Assembly: GCA_964035545.1 (NCBI GenBank)
Contig: OZ037767.1
Span: 25,715,628 to 25,779,627 of the forward strand
Reading direction: 5' to 3'
Origin: Bugula neritina
Lineage: Eukaryota > Bryozoa > Gymnolaemata > Cheilostomatida > Bugulidae
DNA: 64,000 bases
Position numbers and translations under genes: made by a program. This document shows positions 24,874-38,200 of this stretch, in pieces. Position 1 is the first letter of the stretch, and each line of letters starts with the position of its first letter. The notes beneath the pieces were generated by a model that saw only the letters and a list, made by a program, of their open reading frames with translations, was not told the DNA's origin and did not search any database.

Positions 24874-27800
24874 TCAAGCTGGAGATGACAATGTAGCTCG
24901 TCTCTTTGAAGAATAAAACTGATGTATCCTAATGGTAGCATACAGAGCACACTTCCTCATGGGCAAGTTTCTAGATCTTGTGAAAGTCTCTTTTATTTCT
25001 GCCACTAAAATGTTACTGAATATGAAGCAGAATAGCTTATAAGCCTTACATTTTAGTATAGGTGAAGTATATTCAAGCATGTTCAGTTCTGTCGAAACTG
25101 AAAAATTTATTCTCAATACTTCACTATAATAGTTGTATGTATATTGTCCTTTGTACATGTTTTATAAAATAAAGTAAATTGAATAGAATAGAAATGTAAA
25201 TGATAAAGGTTCAATTATTTTAAAATCAAATATTGAAATTTTACTAAAATGTCAATCAATTTATAAAAGAAACTTTAAAATCGCTTTCTTTGGCTCGACT
25301 CTAATCACAAATCATGTTTTACCTGTTTTCATTTGTGTGATTATTTTCTTATTATTGCTGTTGTTATCATTTTTCCAAGGAAAAACAGGAGGGAGAATAA
25401 CTCCATGTGCTATTTCTTCCATTACTTCATTATCAGGAACATTGGTTACATCTAGTAGGGAATCATCTATTTCCTGGGAATATGTGACAGCAGCCATGTT
25501 GAATAAAATACATAGCAGGCCAAATATGGATATACAAATCCTTCATTAACAACTACTTCAAATTCATACAAATCCAACCAACCAAATTCTATTATCGGTT
25601 TTGAGTAATTATGGCTTACTCACACCATTATAAATTATAAAAGCTAAGTATATTAAACACCTTTTGAATGAAAAGTTTAAACTTATTGTAATTTTCAGGT
25701 TGAGTATTTAACAGAAATTATGTTATTTGAGTTATTAGCCAGTTACACAGAATGCATAGAAACTATTGCATTGCGCTTATGGTTGTAACCCCGTGAGAGT
25801 TCAACCTGTAACAACACAGCTCTTCTAAAAGCACAAGCTTTGTGAGAACGTAGCCTTTGTAAGAGTCTTGCTGTTAGCCTATAGGTATTTTCGCAAAGCG
25901 TGCACTTTTCTTAAAATTTTTTGCTAATATGTTATCATAAGATTTAAAAGCCATAGAAGCGGTTTTGATAAGGTAGGTGCAGTGATAGGGATATTGAGAA
26001 AAGCCTATGTTCTAGATTAGAAATGTAGCATAAAAAGTTATTTATATTTTTGTGGGAATTTTAACCGGTTTTAAACCAAAAATTAATTTTATGTCAACTT
26101 TGACACTCTAGCATTATACTTCCGTTTTGGGGTTCGCTGTAACAGTACTTGCCTGTAACTATGTTCACTTTTATAATTCAGACTGTTTTAATAATGCATG
26201 ACTTAGTACATATTATAAATATTTTAATGTAAATTTTCACATGTATGCAGTTGCAGTAGATACTCAAAAGGACGATGTGAATAAAAGACCAACTCCAAAA
26301 TAGCAGCAGTATATTATGGTTATCAATTAGCCACCTTTGGTTACCTTTCACCGCAGGGGTTCTGCTTATCAACTATTATATGCAATATGTAACTCTAAAC
26401 CTCTTATAGTGCGAATGCTTAAGCTTTAAACTTCAAAGTAGTCAATATTACAGTCTCAATGACATGAAAACACAATCGTATATTAAACCAGTGCAGAAAA
26501 TCTGGTGGGAGCACCATAATTATCATATATGAGATACTATATTAATTTAATGCAAACCCTAAACCCCATTCAGCCATGGAAACACAGCGAGATACTATAT
26601 TTACCATTATGTGAGGTTCAACAGATAAATCTTCCTCATCATAAATCAGGTGAGCTGAGGTCTGTTTGTCTGCAGTAACCACATCTGCTTGCGTGCTGCT
26701 ATCTACTGTAGCATGAGACTCAACAGGTTCCACGGAGAGGTTGGCAGCAATGCCCACCCTCTCTTCTGATAACTTATCATTTGTAGAAATTTGATTAGGT
26801 GTTTGTTGCTGTACACGGGATCCGAGAATTACATCTGAACCTATATAATGTATGATTTTACTGATTAAGTAAAATATACCTGTTCAAAAAGTTATACAGA
26901 CATATAAAAGCACTAGTGGTTATATATAAGCTTTTATGAATAAACTATTAGAAAAAAAACAAAGAAAACTTTCTGTTATATATTATAGTTGAAATATTTA
27001 TAGGCTATATACACTTCACAATGCTTAAGCATATGTCACTCCTATACAAATGTTTATACATATTATATTATACATTTTTAAATATTTGGGTGAAAATAAG
27101 AGAGAAAACGGTGAAACTTCTAAAAGTTTTGAAACTACAACAAACACTGTAATCTGAATTTAGAGAAAACACATTGCAAGATAAAGTATTCTCAAAATAA
27201 TGATCAGGAAATAAAATTTAGTGGAGGATATGTAATATTTTGTGCATGTGTGTGTGTGCGTGTTGTGAGTGCGTGGTTATTACACTAAAAGTGAAATTCA
27301 AACTGGCCCACTTTGTAATGATAAATTTATTTGTTTCACTATGCATGGTATATAATACAATATTCAAATACAATATCATAATATATAAATCATATATAAC
27401 ATAATACAGTATAATACAATGTAATATAATGTACTATCATATAATATTTATGTATTGCACTTGATTTACTCACTTTTCGTAAATATCAACTCTTCACTTT
27501 TTCTGTGACTTGACTCAAGCCTTTCAATATCTGCTTCTTTCCGTTCAACTGAATAGAAAGTTTACAGATTTTGCTGTTGAAGAATGCACTTGTTGTGCTA
27601 ATTAAAAAAATGTTCATTCCTAACTGTTCAGTCTATAAATTATAGACTTTTAATGCCAATAGAGTTGTCTCACTAATATTATAATTTCTATTAAATATCT
27701 ATAAAACCAAATGCTAAATTATTTTTGAGTATATGCAGATATGCTTCACAAAATTCTAAAACATGGTGGGTAAAATATTTTTAGCCTAAATACATTGTAA

Positions 27801-29544
27801 TGTATTTGCAATACTGCATGTATATAGATTAGTTGCTGCCATGGTCTAGGGGTTAGAGCGTTTGCCTAGTAGGCACGAAGTCATGGGTTCAGAACCCCCC
27901 CCCCTCCTCCACCAACAAAGGCCGTTGATGATGTGAGAAAGAGCATTTAGTCATAATTGCTCCTGTGCCTCATTTAAATAAGTCCTTAGCTCGATTTAAC
28001 AAAAACCCTCTCCATCAGGGGTTTCTCGCTATAAACTTGCGTTAGTTTTATATAAATTAGTTGCTAATCTCAAATTTAATTTCAACTAAATCTAAGCTTT
28101 TAATAAAGAAAGAATTAATTATTTTGTACAAGTTGAAAATCAAAATATATGAAAAACACCAACACTTGTATAGTATCTTAGGAATGTAACAGCTGTTGAT
28201 TATCAATTGAACTTACTTATAATATAATAAATAGATGTACATATAATATTCATAACAAAATTATGCGACACAGTAACATAAACTTTTAATGTTAGGACTA
28301 TAAATCACAAACTACTTCTATAGTACATTTCGTAAAATACAGCTTTTTTAACAAGTTACTGAGGTTAATTCAATTTCATTTTATAAAAGGAAATGCATGA
28401 TGAGAATCTAAGAGGGTGTGCAAAGTGATATACAGATTAATGATGTCATTATCTATAACTCAGTAATTTGTACTTCAAGTAAATGTATTTACCAATCTTT
28501 TTAGTCACAGTTTTTCGCCTACTTCGCCTGATGTCAATTTTCCCATGATTCCTCATGTTCCAATGCAGACGACCACAGCCATATTTCGGTCTCCACGACG
28601 GACTGACTTCTCGTGTACGACGCTTGCGCTTTTTAGAAGTCTTTGGTTTCCTTTTCAAAAGTTGTACTTGAGTTGCAGGCAAATTATTATTCTAGAAGAT
28701 GTAAATATGAATATTAATAAGGATAATATAAATATAATATAAATGTAAAGTGTATAACGTATATACTGTGACGAGAAACTGGTTTACTCTCTTCATTTAA
28801 TAATTGGAGCCATTGTTTGCTTCTAACCTTTTTAATTGTATGAAATAAAAATTCTATATTTTTGGAATGTTTTCAATTAGGGGTGACTCATTGCTTTCAA
28901 AAACAACCAAAAGGCTTTCTTCTAAATTTTTTTATTATTTGTTTATGAGCTTCAACAGCTCCGGAGGTCTATAAACTTCTAACAATCGCAAGTCTTTGGA
29001 CTGCAAACAAAAGTTCATTGCAGTGAACATCATTTCGTTTAGAAGAATTTTACGAATTTAAAACAAAAATGAAAATTTTCTTGTTTGAGTACATCTTCAT
29101 ACTGAGTGCTATTATAAATACAAATTCTATACCTAAGAAATTGCTTGGTTTATTTACTTTATCTAATATTTCTTAGACACCTTTCTCAGATTTACTGAAT
29201 TAGGTATATATTTATATCAAATACCTCTTTAGGAGTTGCATACTGAAACAAACATACACTTGAATTGTAACATATTGTCATTAATTAATGCAAGGCAATT
29301 TAGAAGCCATTAGCCATTAGAAGACTGAAACATAATTTTGTAAAAGTATGTTATTTAACTTGTTTTTTGATAATGCTATGCATGTCTATTTGAAGCTTGC
29401 TAATTTCTTGTCTAAAAATAACTTTTTTGTTCATAACTTATACTAATTTTTTAAGGATATTTTTCCATTTTCTAATTTCTATAAATTGCTATTTCGTACC
29501 TGAGAATTAACAACTTGTCTTAGTTTTCGCTTTGTCCTGGCCAT
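24874..29544 (-). CDS. Unrecognised basic, probably nuclear protein with histone H3-like N-terminus
   Basis: Exons on the minus strand: 29544-29500 (ATG), 28691-28493, 27548-27474, 26840-26605, 25473-25323, 25097-24874 (stop). All five introns are GT/AG and all phases agree, giving 309 residues. The protein opens MARTKRKLRQ, then a strongly basic stretch (KRKPKTSKKRKRRTR, about residues 25-40, a good nuclear localisation signal), the block SWRPKYGCGRLHW, and a second basic patch RRSRRKTVTKK. Next come a short charged helix (ERKEADIERLESS), an acidic Ser/Thr-rich middle (about residues 110-230), and a C-terminal exon rich in hydrophobic and basic residues (KLFCFIFSNILVAEIKETF). I do not recognise the family. 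A chromatin or kinetochore role would be a guess based on composition alone. The start is the first ATG after an AT-rich leader. Translation of exon 1 is only 15 residues, so it depends on the splice being right. Confidence 0.72.
25972..26095 (+). mobile_element. Fragment of MITE family B
   Basis: It starts GGTAGGTGCAGTGAT and continues GAGAAAAGCCTATGTTCTAG, ATTAGAAATGTAGCAT and then TTTTAAACCAAAAATT, matching the left half of the element at 24039-24430 in order. Both it and that copy lie near the 3' end of the unknown gene; this one lies within 1 kb of exon 5, in the intron between exons 4 and 5. Confidence 0.7.
27829..28035 (+). mobile_element. tRNA-derived SINE
   Basis: The head GCTGCCATGGTCTAGGGGTT then AGAGCGTTTGCCTAGTAGGC resembles a tRNA, with an A-box-like TGGTCTAGGGG and a B-box-like GGGTTCAGAACC separated by about 40 bases. 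A run of C follows, then a body (GTCATAATTGCTCCTGTGCC) shared with the copy at 11683-11860. The A- and B-boxes are the internal RNA polymerase III promoter. No functional tRNA fold is claimed because the acceptor stem does not close. It lies in an intron of the unknown minus-strand gene. Confidence 0.65.
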
Positions 29545-30375
29545 TATATTATATTTTCGAAAAGGAATCGTAAAAATGCCATGCAAAGAAATTTTTAACT
29601 TTTAGCTCTGTTATTCCAAAAATGCAAAAGTATGCAACTATCATTCTGCAGTACATTTCTTAGCAATAAAACTTAATTTTTTACATACTTTTTCTTTTCC
29701 AACTTATTATAGCTTTTTATTGCCTTGCACTAAATAACAAATAAATGGCCCAATTTAAAAATACTTAGTATATATTTGTAGCATACACATAAAAGACTTT
29801 CAAGTGCAAAAATGTCCTATTTTAAATCTGCATAGAAAGTTATAAATACTAGCATTTCATTTTTAAAATTTTATTTACTGTTGCAGTATTACTTATTATT
29901 TGAAATGTTATACAGAAAAATAACATTCTCCCTATTTGGAAAGATATAGTACATATAGTTATGTGATTTCATCAAAGCTCAGTAAAATGCAATACATTTT
30001 ACCACCATTTGGTTCTCAAATACTCTACAGGCTATTCATTATAAATGTGCCAATCTATCCATATGTAACAAATTTTTTAAATATTGTTTTGATGTTAAAA
30101 AGACTAAAATGATTAAGTAAGCATAAACAACTGATGTTTGTTTGCTGCTTATTAAACATACTGTATATAATTTAAATAACTTCTCCTAACATCATGAAGT
30201 ATAAAAATGATATGTAATTTGAGGACAGAATTTCATATTCAAATATAACCTCTAAAAGTATTAAAAGTAAAAAAATATCATTTAATTTGCTTTATAGGAA
30301 CATAAAATATTAGCACTATATTAATGCAAGTTTACAAAATTGACAAAATTGACCTTTTGTCCCACGTTGCTTGCT

Positions 30376-30435
30376 TGTGTGTGCGTGTGCGTGTGCGTGT
30401 GCGTGTGCGTGTGCGTGTGCGTGTGCGTGTGTGTA
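30376..30435. repeat. Hexanucleotide (GTGTGC)n microsatellite
   Basis: About nine copies of GTGTGC/GCGTGT in tandem, followed by GTGTGT. Confidence 0.95.
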
Positions 30436-30829
30436 CTCTTATATGTTTGTATTTGAGTCATGTGTATAAGCATCAGCTATTTGTTTACTGCTGATCGTTT
30501 TCAAATGCATGTCTTACTTGCTGACTCAGGTCAGCTGAATAGGCGGTGCTAAAAAGCTGCCTCATCACCCAATCAAAACAAAGAGAAGAAGCGCCAAGAC
30601 AACAACACCTGCAGGAGTTATGTAACACTTGTGGCCAGACATACCAGCAATCCGAAAACAAGATATAATGATCAAAGAGACTCTGTAGACAATATAACTG
30701 AAACTGTAATACTGTTAGTCACAAAAAATAAAATTATAGTGCTGCTTAATTATTTTATGCCAATCACAAAATAACAAGAATGAACTGAAGAGATCATATA
30801 AAGAAATTAACTGAATTGAGATAGTTGCT

Positions 30830-30930
30830 GTTTTAGAGAAATTGAGAAAAGCCTGTGTTCTAAATTAGAAATGTAGCATAAAAAGACTGATGAGAGTTTC
30901 AATTCCCAACCACAATTTATTAGAAAATAA
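30830..30930 (+). mobile_element. Fragment of MITE family B
   Basis: GAGAAATTGAGAAAAGCCTG, then TGTTCTAAATTAGAAATGTAG and GAGAGTTTCAATTCCCAACC, matches the inner left portion of the 24039-24430 element. Confidence 0.65.
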
Positions 30931-33900
30931 AACAACTTAAGCTTGTTTACCCAACTTCGTACTTGAACTTTTATTCAGGTCAAATCTTACAAGTTTTTGA
31001 ATAAAGAACTTTTCTAAGTTTTAGAGTATATGCATACACATTGGGAATGTTTGTCCAGAACTAGTTTTAGTAAATATATCTGTTCATAGTGTACAGAATA
31101 AGTAAAAGTCCAAATCAGTTCACACTGAGGTTCTGATCTATATTTGGTTAATAATTTCACCTAATTAATTATTTTTAACAAACAATTTTAGACAATCTCT
31201 CTTTCTGCATGCAGTATAAGAAAATATAAGACAATGTGTAAACCATGAATATGTTTTACAAAAGCAGTTTAGTTTATGCAAACAAGTATATAAGTGATAA
31301 TTATTCTCGTTATCTTTTTGCGTACATCATATTGGTAAACAGACATGCACTTAAAAAAGCCACTTTTGCTTAAAATATCTATCTCTGTAAGAACCTTTAA
31401 TTGTTAACGTTTTCAAAAAGCAGCAAAATCAGTACTTCATAAAATACTGCTATGTTAATGCATCAACACAACTTCTTTCACTTACTTACAAGCATATGAA
31501 CTGCAAATCACTGGCTATGATAAAATTAAAACAATTTTACATTATTCTTTGCTAATATTACCTAGAATAATCTGTTGGGAAGTATATTTTAGATTTGATT
31601 TGGAAAAACATATAAAAGGGATCTAAGCAATAGTTTGAAATAGGTAATAGTTATATAACTTAAAAGCATTATATTTTTCAATTTCTATAAACGATAATAC
31701 ATAGAAATATTTTATTTTTACATGAGCTTGTTTTGGACATGTATGTAGCTATAATAAACCCAAGTTAGGTTTGTTTCTTTGCTACATAATTGTCTTTCTA
31801 TTTCACTTTTTTGCATTTTCCTGAAAAACTTAAGTATTGAGAGTTGTCTTCTTCTTGTTCAACGCTGGCGTCTGTTGCGCACACTACATCGATGGGCTTG
31901 CAGTAATATAGTCTAAGTACCCGACTTTTCACTCGATCCTTTTTATACTGTGTATGTATTTAGTAGATCTTTGATTATTCTGAAAGTTAAAAGTCAAGAA
32001 CTGAGGTAAATTAAAACTTTCCTAGCGACTTTGAGTTGTTGATCAAAGTTTTACCGTTGCCTCATTTGCAGGCAGTGCCAATCTTATTCTTATTGTTATT
32101 GTTAATGTTATTGTGTTGCTGTGAGTATAATTTGAATGAGTAATTGTAAATAATAATAATTATTATAACTCAAATTGATTTAAAATTTGCTGTTGCTTTT
32201 GATTCCTGTATAACTTAAATAATTACCCAAAAGCTAGCTGCAGTCATTTGTAATTGTTATGCCTATCGCCCTATCGGCTATCACTATCGGTATCAGGTAA
32301 AAACGAATATCAATATGAATATCATATTCATTATGATTATCAATCTGAATCTCAATCTGAATCTGAATTTTAAAACTGAATCAAAATGTGGATAATCACT
32401 ATCATAATGATATTAAACTTGAAGTTGATATTAAATTTAATTCCTTAAGCTTCCTTAGGCTTAAGTTAAGGCTAGGCCTAAGCCTCTTTTTTAGGAATAC
32501 CTCAAAATGAAAATGAATATAAATGTTGAATAGTAATACTAATATTAATAATAGTAATACTAATACTAATAGTAACACTAGTAATCATTTTTAGATTTAG
32601 TAATAATCATCAATACATTTTAAAAATAAAATAATAAAATACAAAGTAACAAATTTACAAAATTATCAAATTCAATTATTAATTAATATTATATTTATAA
32701 TATAAATAATTGATACAGTAAATAAATATATAATTATAAATATTATCATTATGTATTGATACATTTACTATTATCAATATGACTAGGGGGAGGTCAGGTT
32801 GATAATGAATTATCAATTAATATTAATGATTTGCTCAAAGTCAAAGTCAATATTAGTTAATAATTGCAGTCAATTTGAGTTGTAACTAGTAGAAAAATTC
32901 TGTGACTTATGAAATGATTTTGAAGCATTAGTAAACTATAGTTGCAATTTATCTGAATCAGTAGACTACTTTGCTAGGAGTTGATTGTTAAAAACTAATA
33001 CTTTGGAATTTATTCATAGTATATGTTACCAGTGTGCACTTCTCATTGAATGGAATTTTATTCTTTGATGGGTCATGGTAATCCAAACTCACTTGGGCTA
33101 AACACTGAGTTTCAATGTGAGTCACTGGCACTCACTAAAAGTTTTATATCAACTCTCAAGAGTATTAGATTTAACCTCAAGGTCACTATTCACTATACCT
33201 ACCAGTAGCATATGTAACTTAGAAACTATGTGTGCATATAAAGCTAAATTCTTGGATAGAAACATATATAATACTAGCATAATTGACAATACACATTCAC
33301 AATGATCTATTCTGTTTAGCATGTGTTTTTAATAGCAGGTTTTCATACATTTTCTCTTGTGATTTTCGTTCTTTTTTGTAACAAGTTTATTTATGTTCAA
33401 GTAACTTTTTCATTCTTTAAGTCAAGTTTAGAGCTAAATTTTTTAAATACATACATTTGTCGCTGAAATATAAGCTTTCAGTTTTTTATGGAAATAATGT
33501 TTTTGCTGATGAAGGTTTGCAATCTGTTGATTTCAAGTCAAGCTAAGATTTATCTATTATAGTCAAACAAGGTCTTAAACCAAGCTATTCACGGTGGTAA
33601 TATATCTTAATAAAAAATCCCAGTCCAACTGTGATGAATGGTGAAATATACACAAACATAAATAGGCAGCATCAAATTTAGATTGATCATGTAACAACCA
33701 AAATTATTATTATTACTAAATTGCTTTATGGCAACTCCTATGTGTAATTGTAATGGCTTTGCTGATAAAAGATAATCATAATACTAACATAAACTAGAAA
33801 TAGATTACTTCAATCTCATCTTAGATTTGCTTCAAGTTCAAAGTTAGTTTATCGATGTCAGTATGCATATTTTATAGAACAACTATGGTTTTATTTTTAT

Positions 33901-35208
33901 CTAATCAGTCACGATAAAAGTAATTATTATGCGATGATATTGCCAAAATATCAAAGCAACTTGTTTTGTTTTAATAGGAAATTACCATAGCTATTATTTA
34001 CTACAAACATCAAAAATAACTGATGACAATTTTTATTTTTATTAGTGATCATAATTATTGTGGTTATATTCATTAAGTACCCTATTGTACATATGACCAA
34101 AAATTTTATAAAACATTACAAAAGGGCGTCTGAAAGTGACCCAAACTACCAACACAAGAAAAAGGTTATAATTATTCCTAACCATCTTCACCTTGCCACA
34201 ATAAAATTGAGCAAGCTGTTGATTGTATTGAGGACATACTTGTACAAAATACACTATAAATTCATTTTGGCTGGGTTTAAACTTCGAAGCTATGATTGAG
34301 TTGTCACCAAGATGTTTCTGCAGGGTTTACCATTACACAATTGTAATTGAGTAGCCCTGCTTTAAAATCAAACTAGAAATTGCTGGTTTTTTATGAGCAT
34401 TTAGTAATTTCTTTACAGCCTATAGCTGTTTGAGAATTCGATAAGTATATGCCAGCAGTAGGGCAATATTAGTTCATGTGACCTGCTGATGTTTGTTAAT
34501 TCAGTTTCATCAAATGATGGGTTTGCTGATAGCCCTTTGGGAGATTTCCTTATTAGATAAGCCCTTCACTTATACTTTTACTCTATTTTTAACTAGTCAA
34601 TTCTTTTCTGTCTCGTTCACTTACTTGGCATTTTGAATGTATGCATCATGGAAGTTTAAAACAAAAAATTATATGAATTACAATAGTAACCATACAGGCT
34701 GTCATAGCTAAACAATTTGCCAAATTAATTGTTGTTCCACCAACATATACCACAACTTAGAATTTAAGCTTTGCACAAATGTGACATGTGCACATACAAG
34801 TATAGCTGTACTCATAGTGATTGTATTTCTTTATGGAGTTTGAACTCTCCTTCTTTCAATGTTAAACTTAGTAGCAAGTTACAGAATGATACGAGATAAT
34901 TATATATGTATGGAAGTTACTCATGTTATATATAGTCTACGCTGCTAAGATATGTTATGGTTCACTGCCGTCCACCCTAGACTCTCCCCTAATTTTTCAT
35001 GTCTTGTCATGTTTGTAGGACAGGAATGTGTTAGTCATATCTCAAGTGGTGACTCATCTCTTCTCAGAGTTTTCTTGTAAATTTGGAATTATTCAACACA
35101 TGAAACAACATAAAATTGCCCTGCCAAGGTGTGCCCCAGCCCGACTGTTTATACAGCCAAGTATGTATTAAGTGGAAACATGTATAAGTGGCAGTAAACT
35201 TATTTACT

Positions 35209-38200
35209 ATGTCTTCATCGCCTTCTCCTGTCGTGCAACCTCGGCCAAAGCCTCGTGGGGCCAAGGTTAGAGCATTTATCGAGTCAGTAGAAAGGGGTTC
35301 CAAACCACAACCAGATTTCTTCAACACTGAGGCTACCCCAACATCACCAAAGAAAGACCGAACCAACAGAGCCAGTAGATATGGAGCATCCAAGGCTAGA
35401 GCTCAGTCTAAAATCAAACCTCCCTTAGTGCAGAAGAAGCCCAACTCGGCTCACAAAACAGAAGTTGTCAAAAGAAGGAGCGCGAGGGAACGGCCATCGT
35501 CTCAGCCCCCTCCTCCCCCAGTTGTCTGTAAAGAACCACAGACTGCAGTTGAGGAATATGAGGCTATATGTGACACAAATTGTCCCAGTGAGGACAGTGG
35601 ACACTCTACATGCGACCTCAAGTACAGTGGTGAGTATAAGTAAGATCACAGTCTAAAGATTTGCCATTTGTGTTTACATTCATCTTTGGTTACTTGATAT
35701 TTCTATTTCTTACTGCTACATGTAATATATTCTGTTTTTCACTTTGATCTTATTACGCACTGCATAATATTTACACAATGGTAGCATGTAAAGTCCAGCC
35801 AAGGCATATAATATTGTTATCTCATGAACTCTGCTCACAACAAAGTAAATTTAGTGCCTTCTGAAACTAGTTATTCAATGGGTCTGAAATCATTCTTTAT
35901 ATTTCCTCGTGATGGTTATTGTTCGTGAATGAAAGAGTTCTTTATATTTGCCAATATTTTAATGGTATTATTGCTAATTGAGATGAATATAAAGTTATAG
36001 TGTTCTATGCTTGCACTCAATACCCGTGTGACCCAATAACCTTGTTGGTAGCCCTTTACTCCTAGTCTGTAGTTAGGGAAAATAAGGGGGGGGGTGCACC
36101 TTTGTTGTATAAGCTACATCTATGGGCAATTGCACCTCTACAACTAAGGTGAAGGTCATTGTCAACTCTTGACACCCAAAGTTTGATGCTTTTATATTAA
36201 CTCTAAATTTCTATTAGGCTGCTTCTGAAATGGTTATATGATGAAAAATATATCACCAAGCCAAAATATATGAAATTCAGGATTTTACAACTTGGAAAGA
36301 CAAGAAAACATACTTGTAAAAAATTCATTAAAAGTCATCATCTCTTGATAAAAATGTTGAAATGTCTTGAGTTGTATAGGACTATGCATGTCAGTAGGTA
36401 TTACACTAATTTGCTCTGAGATTAAATCAAATCAACTTCCAGGTAAAGGGCTGCTTTGGGTTTCTTTAGAATTTTAACCCTCTTATCGTCTAGTAAATCT
36501 TGACAATGACATACTACTACTAGTAGCTACTCCATGTCTTTAAATGTACCCATCCAAGATGTAACTCAATCTTTACAGTTTACTGGAGACATGCAATTAC
36601 TTTAATCTGAAGGAAAATATTTGAAGAGCATCAAATTATTGTTTTTATGATCTTGTTTATTGAATGATTCATCATAATTGTTATAATATATATCTACTGT
36701 GGACTACAAAAGACGCAGCTATGCTTTCCTCTCCAGTACTACTTTCCACGTAGCTTCACGCGCATGAGTCATTACTGATCGAGAAATCAATAGAATGTTT
36801 GTGGTCATTTCATTGGCCAATATGCAAGTCATGAGCTTCAACCTATCTCTCTCCAATGAAATATGTCAGGACTTTCGTCATTATTCACATTGTTTCGCTC
36901 TTTCATAAGAAAATCGTTATCTTATTGCTTAACTCTTTATTATATTATATGCCTTTATATTAATGTGCACTTGAGTGTAAAATTGAAAATGTAAAAGTAA
37001 ATTATAGGACCATTTAAATAAAGGAATTCTTTCTGTTTGTTTGCGTAGTATAAAATGGGTGGACAGTTGCATATAATAACCAGTAAATTCAAGAGACTAA
37101 TAGTTGCAAGATGAGTGGACAACACAGTCATGCTGGTCAACTTCTAAGCCAAATCTTCACTTGTTACTTTATGTTAAATGGTGTGGGCCAAAACTCTTTC
37201 ATTTAGCCAGGATTGCCAAAATAACAAATCAACAGTTAGTGGTGCGTGGTGAGAAATAAGTGAGCCACTGAAATACAACTCCCCTAGGATTTCTAGTTCA
37301 ATGAAGTGAACAGCAGTACCCTCAGTGCCTTGTGGTAGAGTAGGTAGGCTGTGTGGGTGTTGGTAATCTGTATAATCATAGTGTAGGTATTCAACTAGTA
37401 GTCACTGGGTTAAGACACCTCAATATATTATACTACATAGTTCCTATTCATACCGGGTTAATATTGTTATGTGCAGTTTTGATAGTTTAGGAAATAGGTC
37501 TTGGGTGAAACACCTCAGTATATTCACACCTCAGTATATACTACTCTTACCTATAGTTAATATTATTGTTTTGTGCCATCTTGATAGTAATAGTAATACT
37601 ACTCTACAGTTCCTAAAATCTTCATGCTAGTTTTACCACTAGATGTCAACCACCATGCAGGGAGATAAGAATGCCATAGTTGCATGCAATGTGCCCTGCA
37701 TACAAGTATATTATACATGTAGTAATAGTGCTTTATTCACCTGCTGTTACTTCATAAACCTTGATTTAGATTACATTAATATTTTACTTCAACACTACAT
37801 GTTTGCATATCAACAGGGAAGTACTGCTGATATTATATAATTATATTAGCTGTAGTTCATCTTTACTCTGTCTCCTGTCCCATATTGTTACTAAATTCTG
37901 CTAACTGTGTGAGTATTTCACCCTCTAGGGTCTATATCCAGCACCCAAAGCAGCAGCCATGACCCCAACTACCAGGTCTTACCAGAGTTGGATGACGGCT
38001 ACTCGGAGCACACAGCTATTGCTGCCAGCACCACTGACGGCACCAGTGATAGTACCGTGCACAGCGAATATTGTCTCGCTGACGATGTAGCTGCTGACCC
38101 TCCTACTTCCAGCAAACCACCTGCTGGGCATGTCAGTAAGTGTCACATGTCGCTTCCTACTTGTGACAGCTAGTGTATGCTACTATATTTTCCTAGTCAA

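Larger units (their letters stand above)
29545..35208. other. Gene-poor divergent intergenic spacer, 5.7 kb
   Basis: The region separates the start of the unknown minus-strand gene from the start of the RhoGEF and so should contain both promoters. I can name only a GTGTGC repeat (30376-30435), a family-B MITE fragment (30830-30930), and an AT-rich tract of ATAATA/AATACT simple sequence (about 32520-32780). The short open frames at 33117-33305 and 34042-34299 show no recognisable protein. Noncoding 5' exons of the RhoGEF could lie here; a possible acceptor GTTTGTAG is at about 35010. Confidence 0.55.

Noticed and set aside
27835-27905. Possible functional tRNA gene
   Set aside because: A- and B-box words are present, but the acceptor stem does not close and a related body sequence occurs elsewhere, so a SINE is the better call.
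34042-34299. Overlapping 70- and 84-residue open frames on opposite strands
   Set aside because: No recognisable domain, no splice support, AT-rich region; both strands open equally.
35064-35393. 109-residue minus-strand frame over the first RhoGEF exon
   Set aside because: Antisense shadow of a proline- and serine-rich coding exon.
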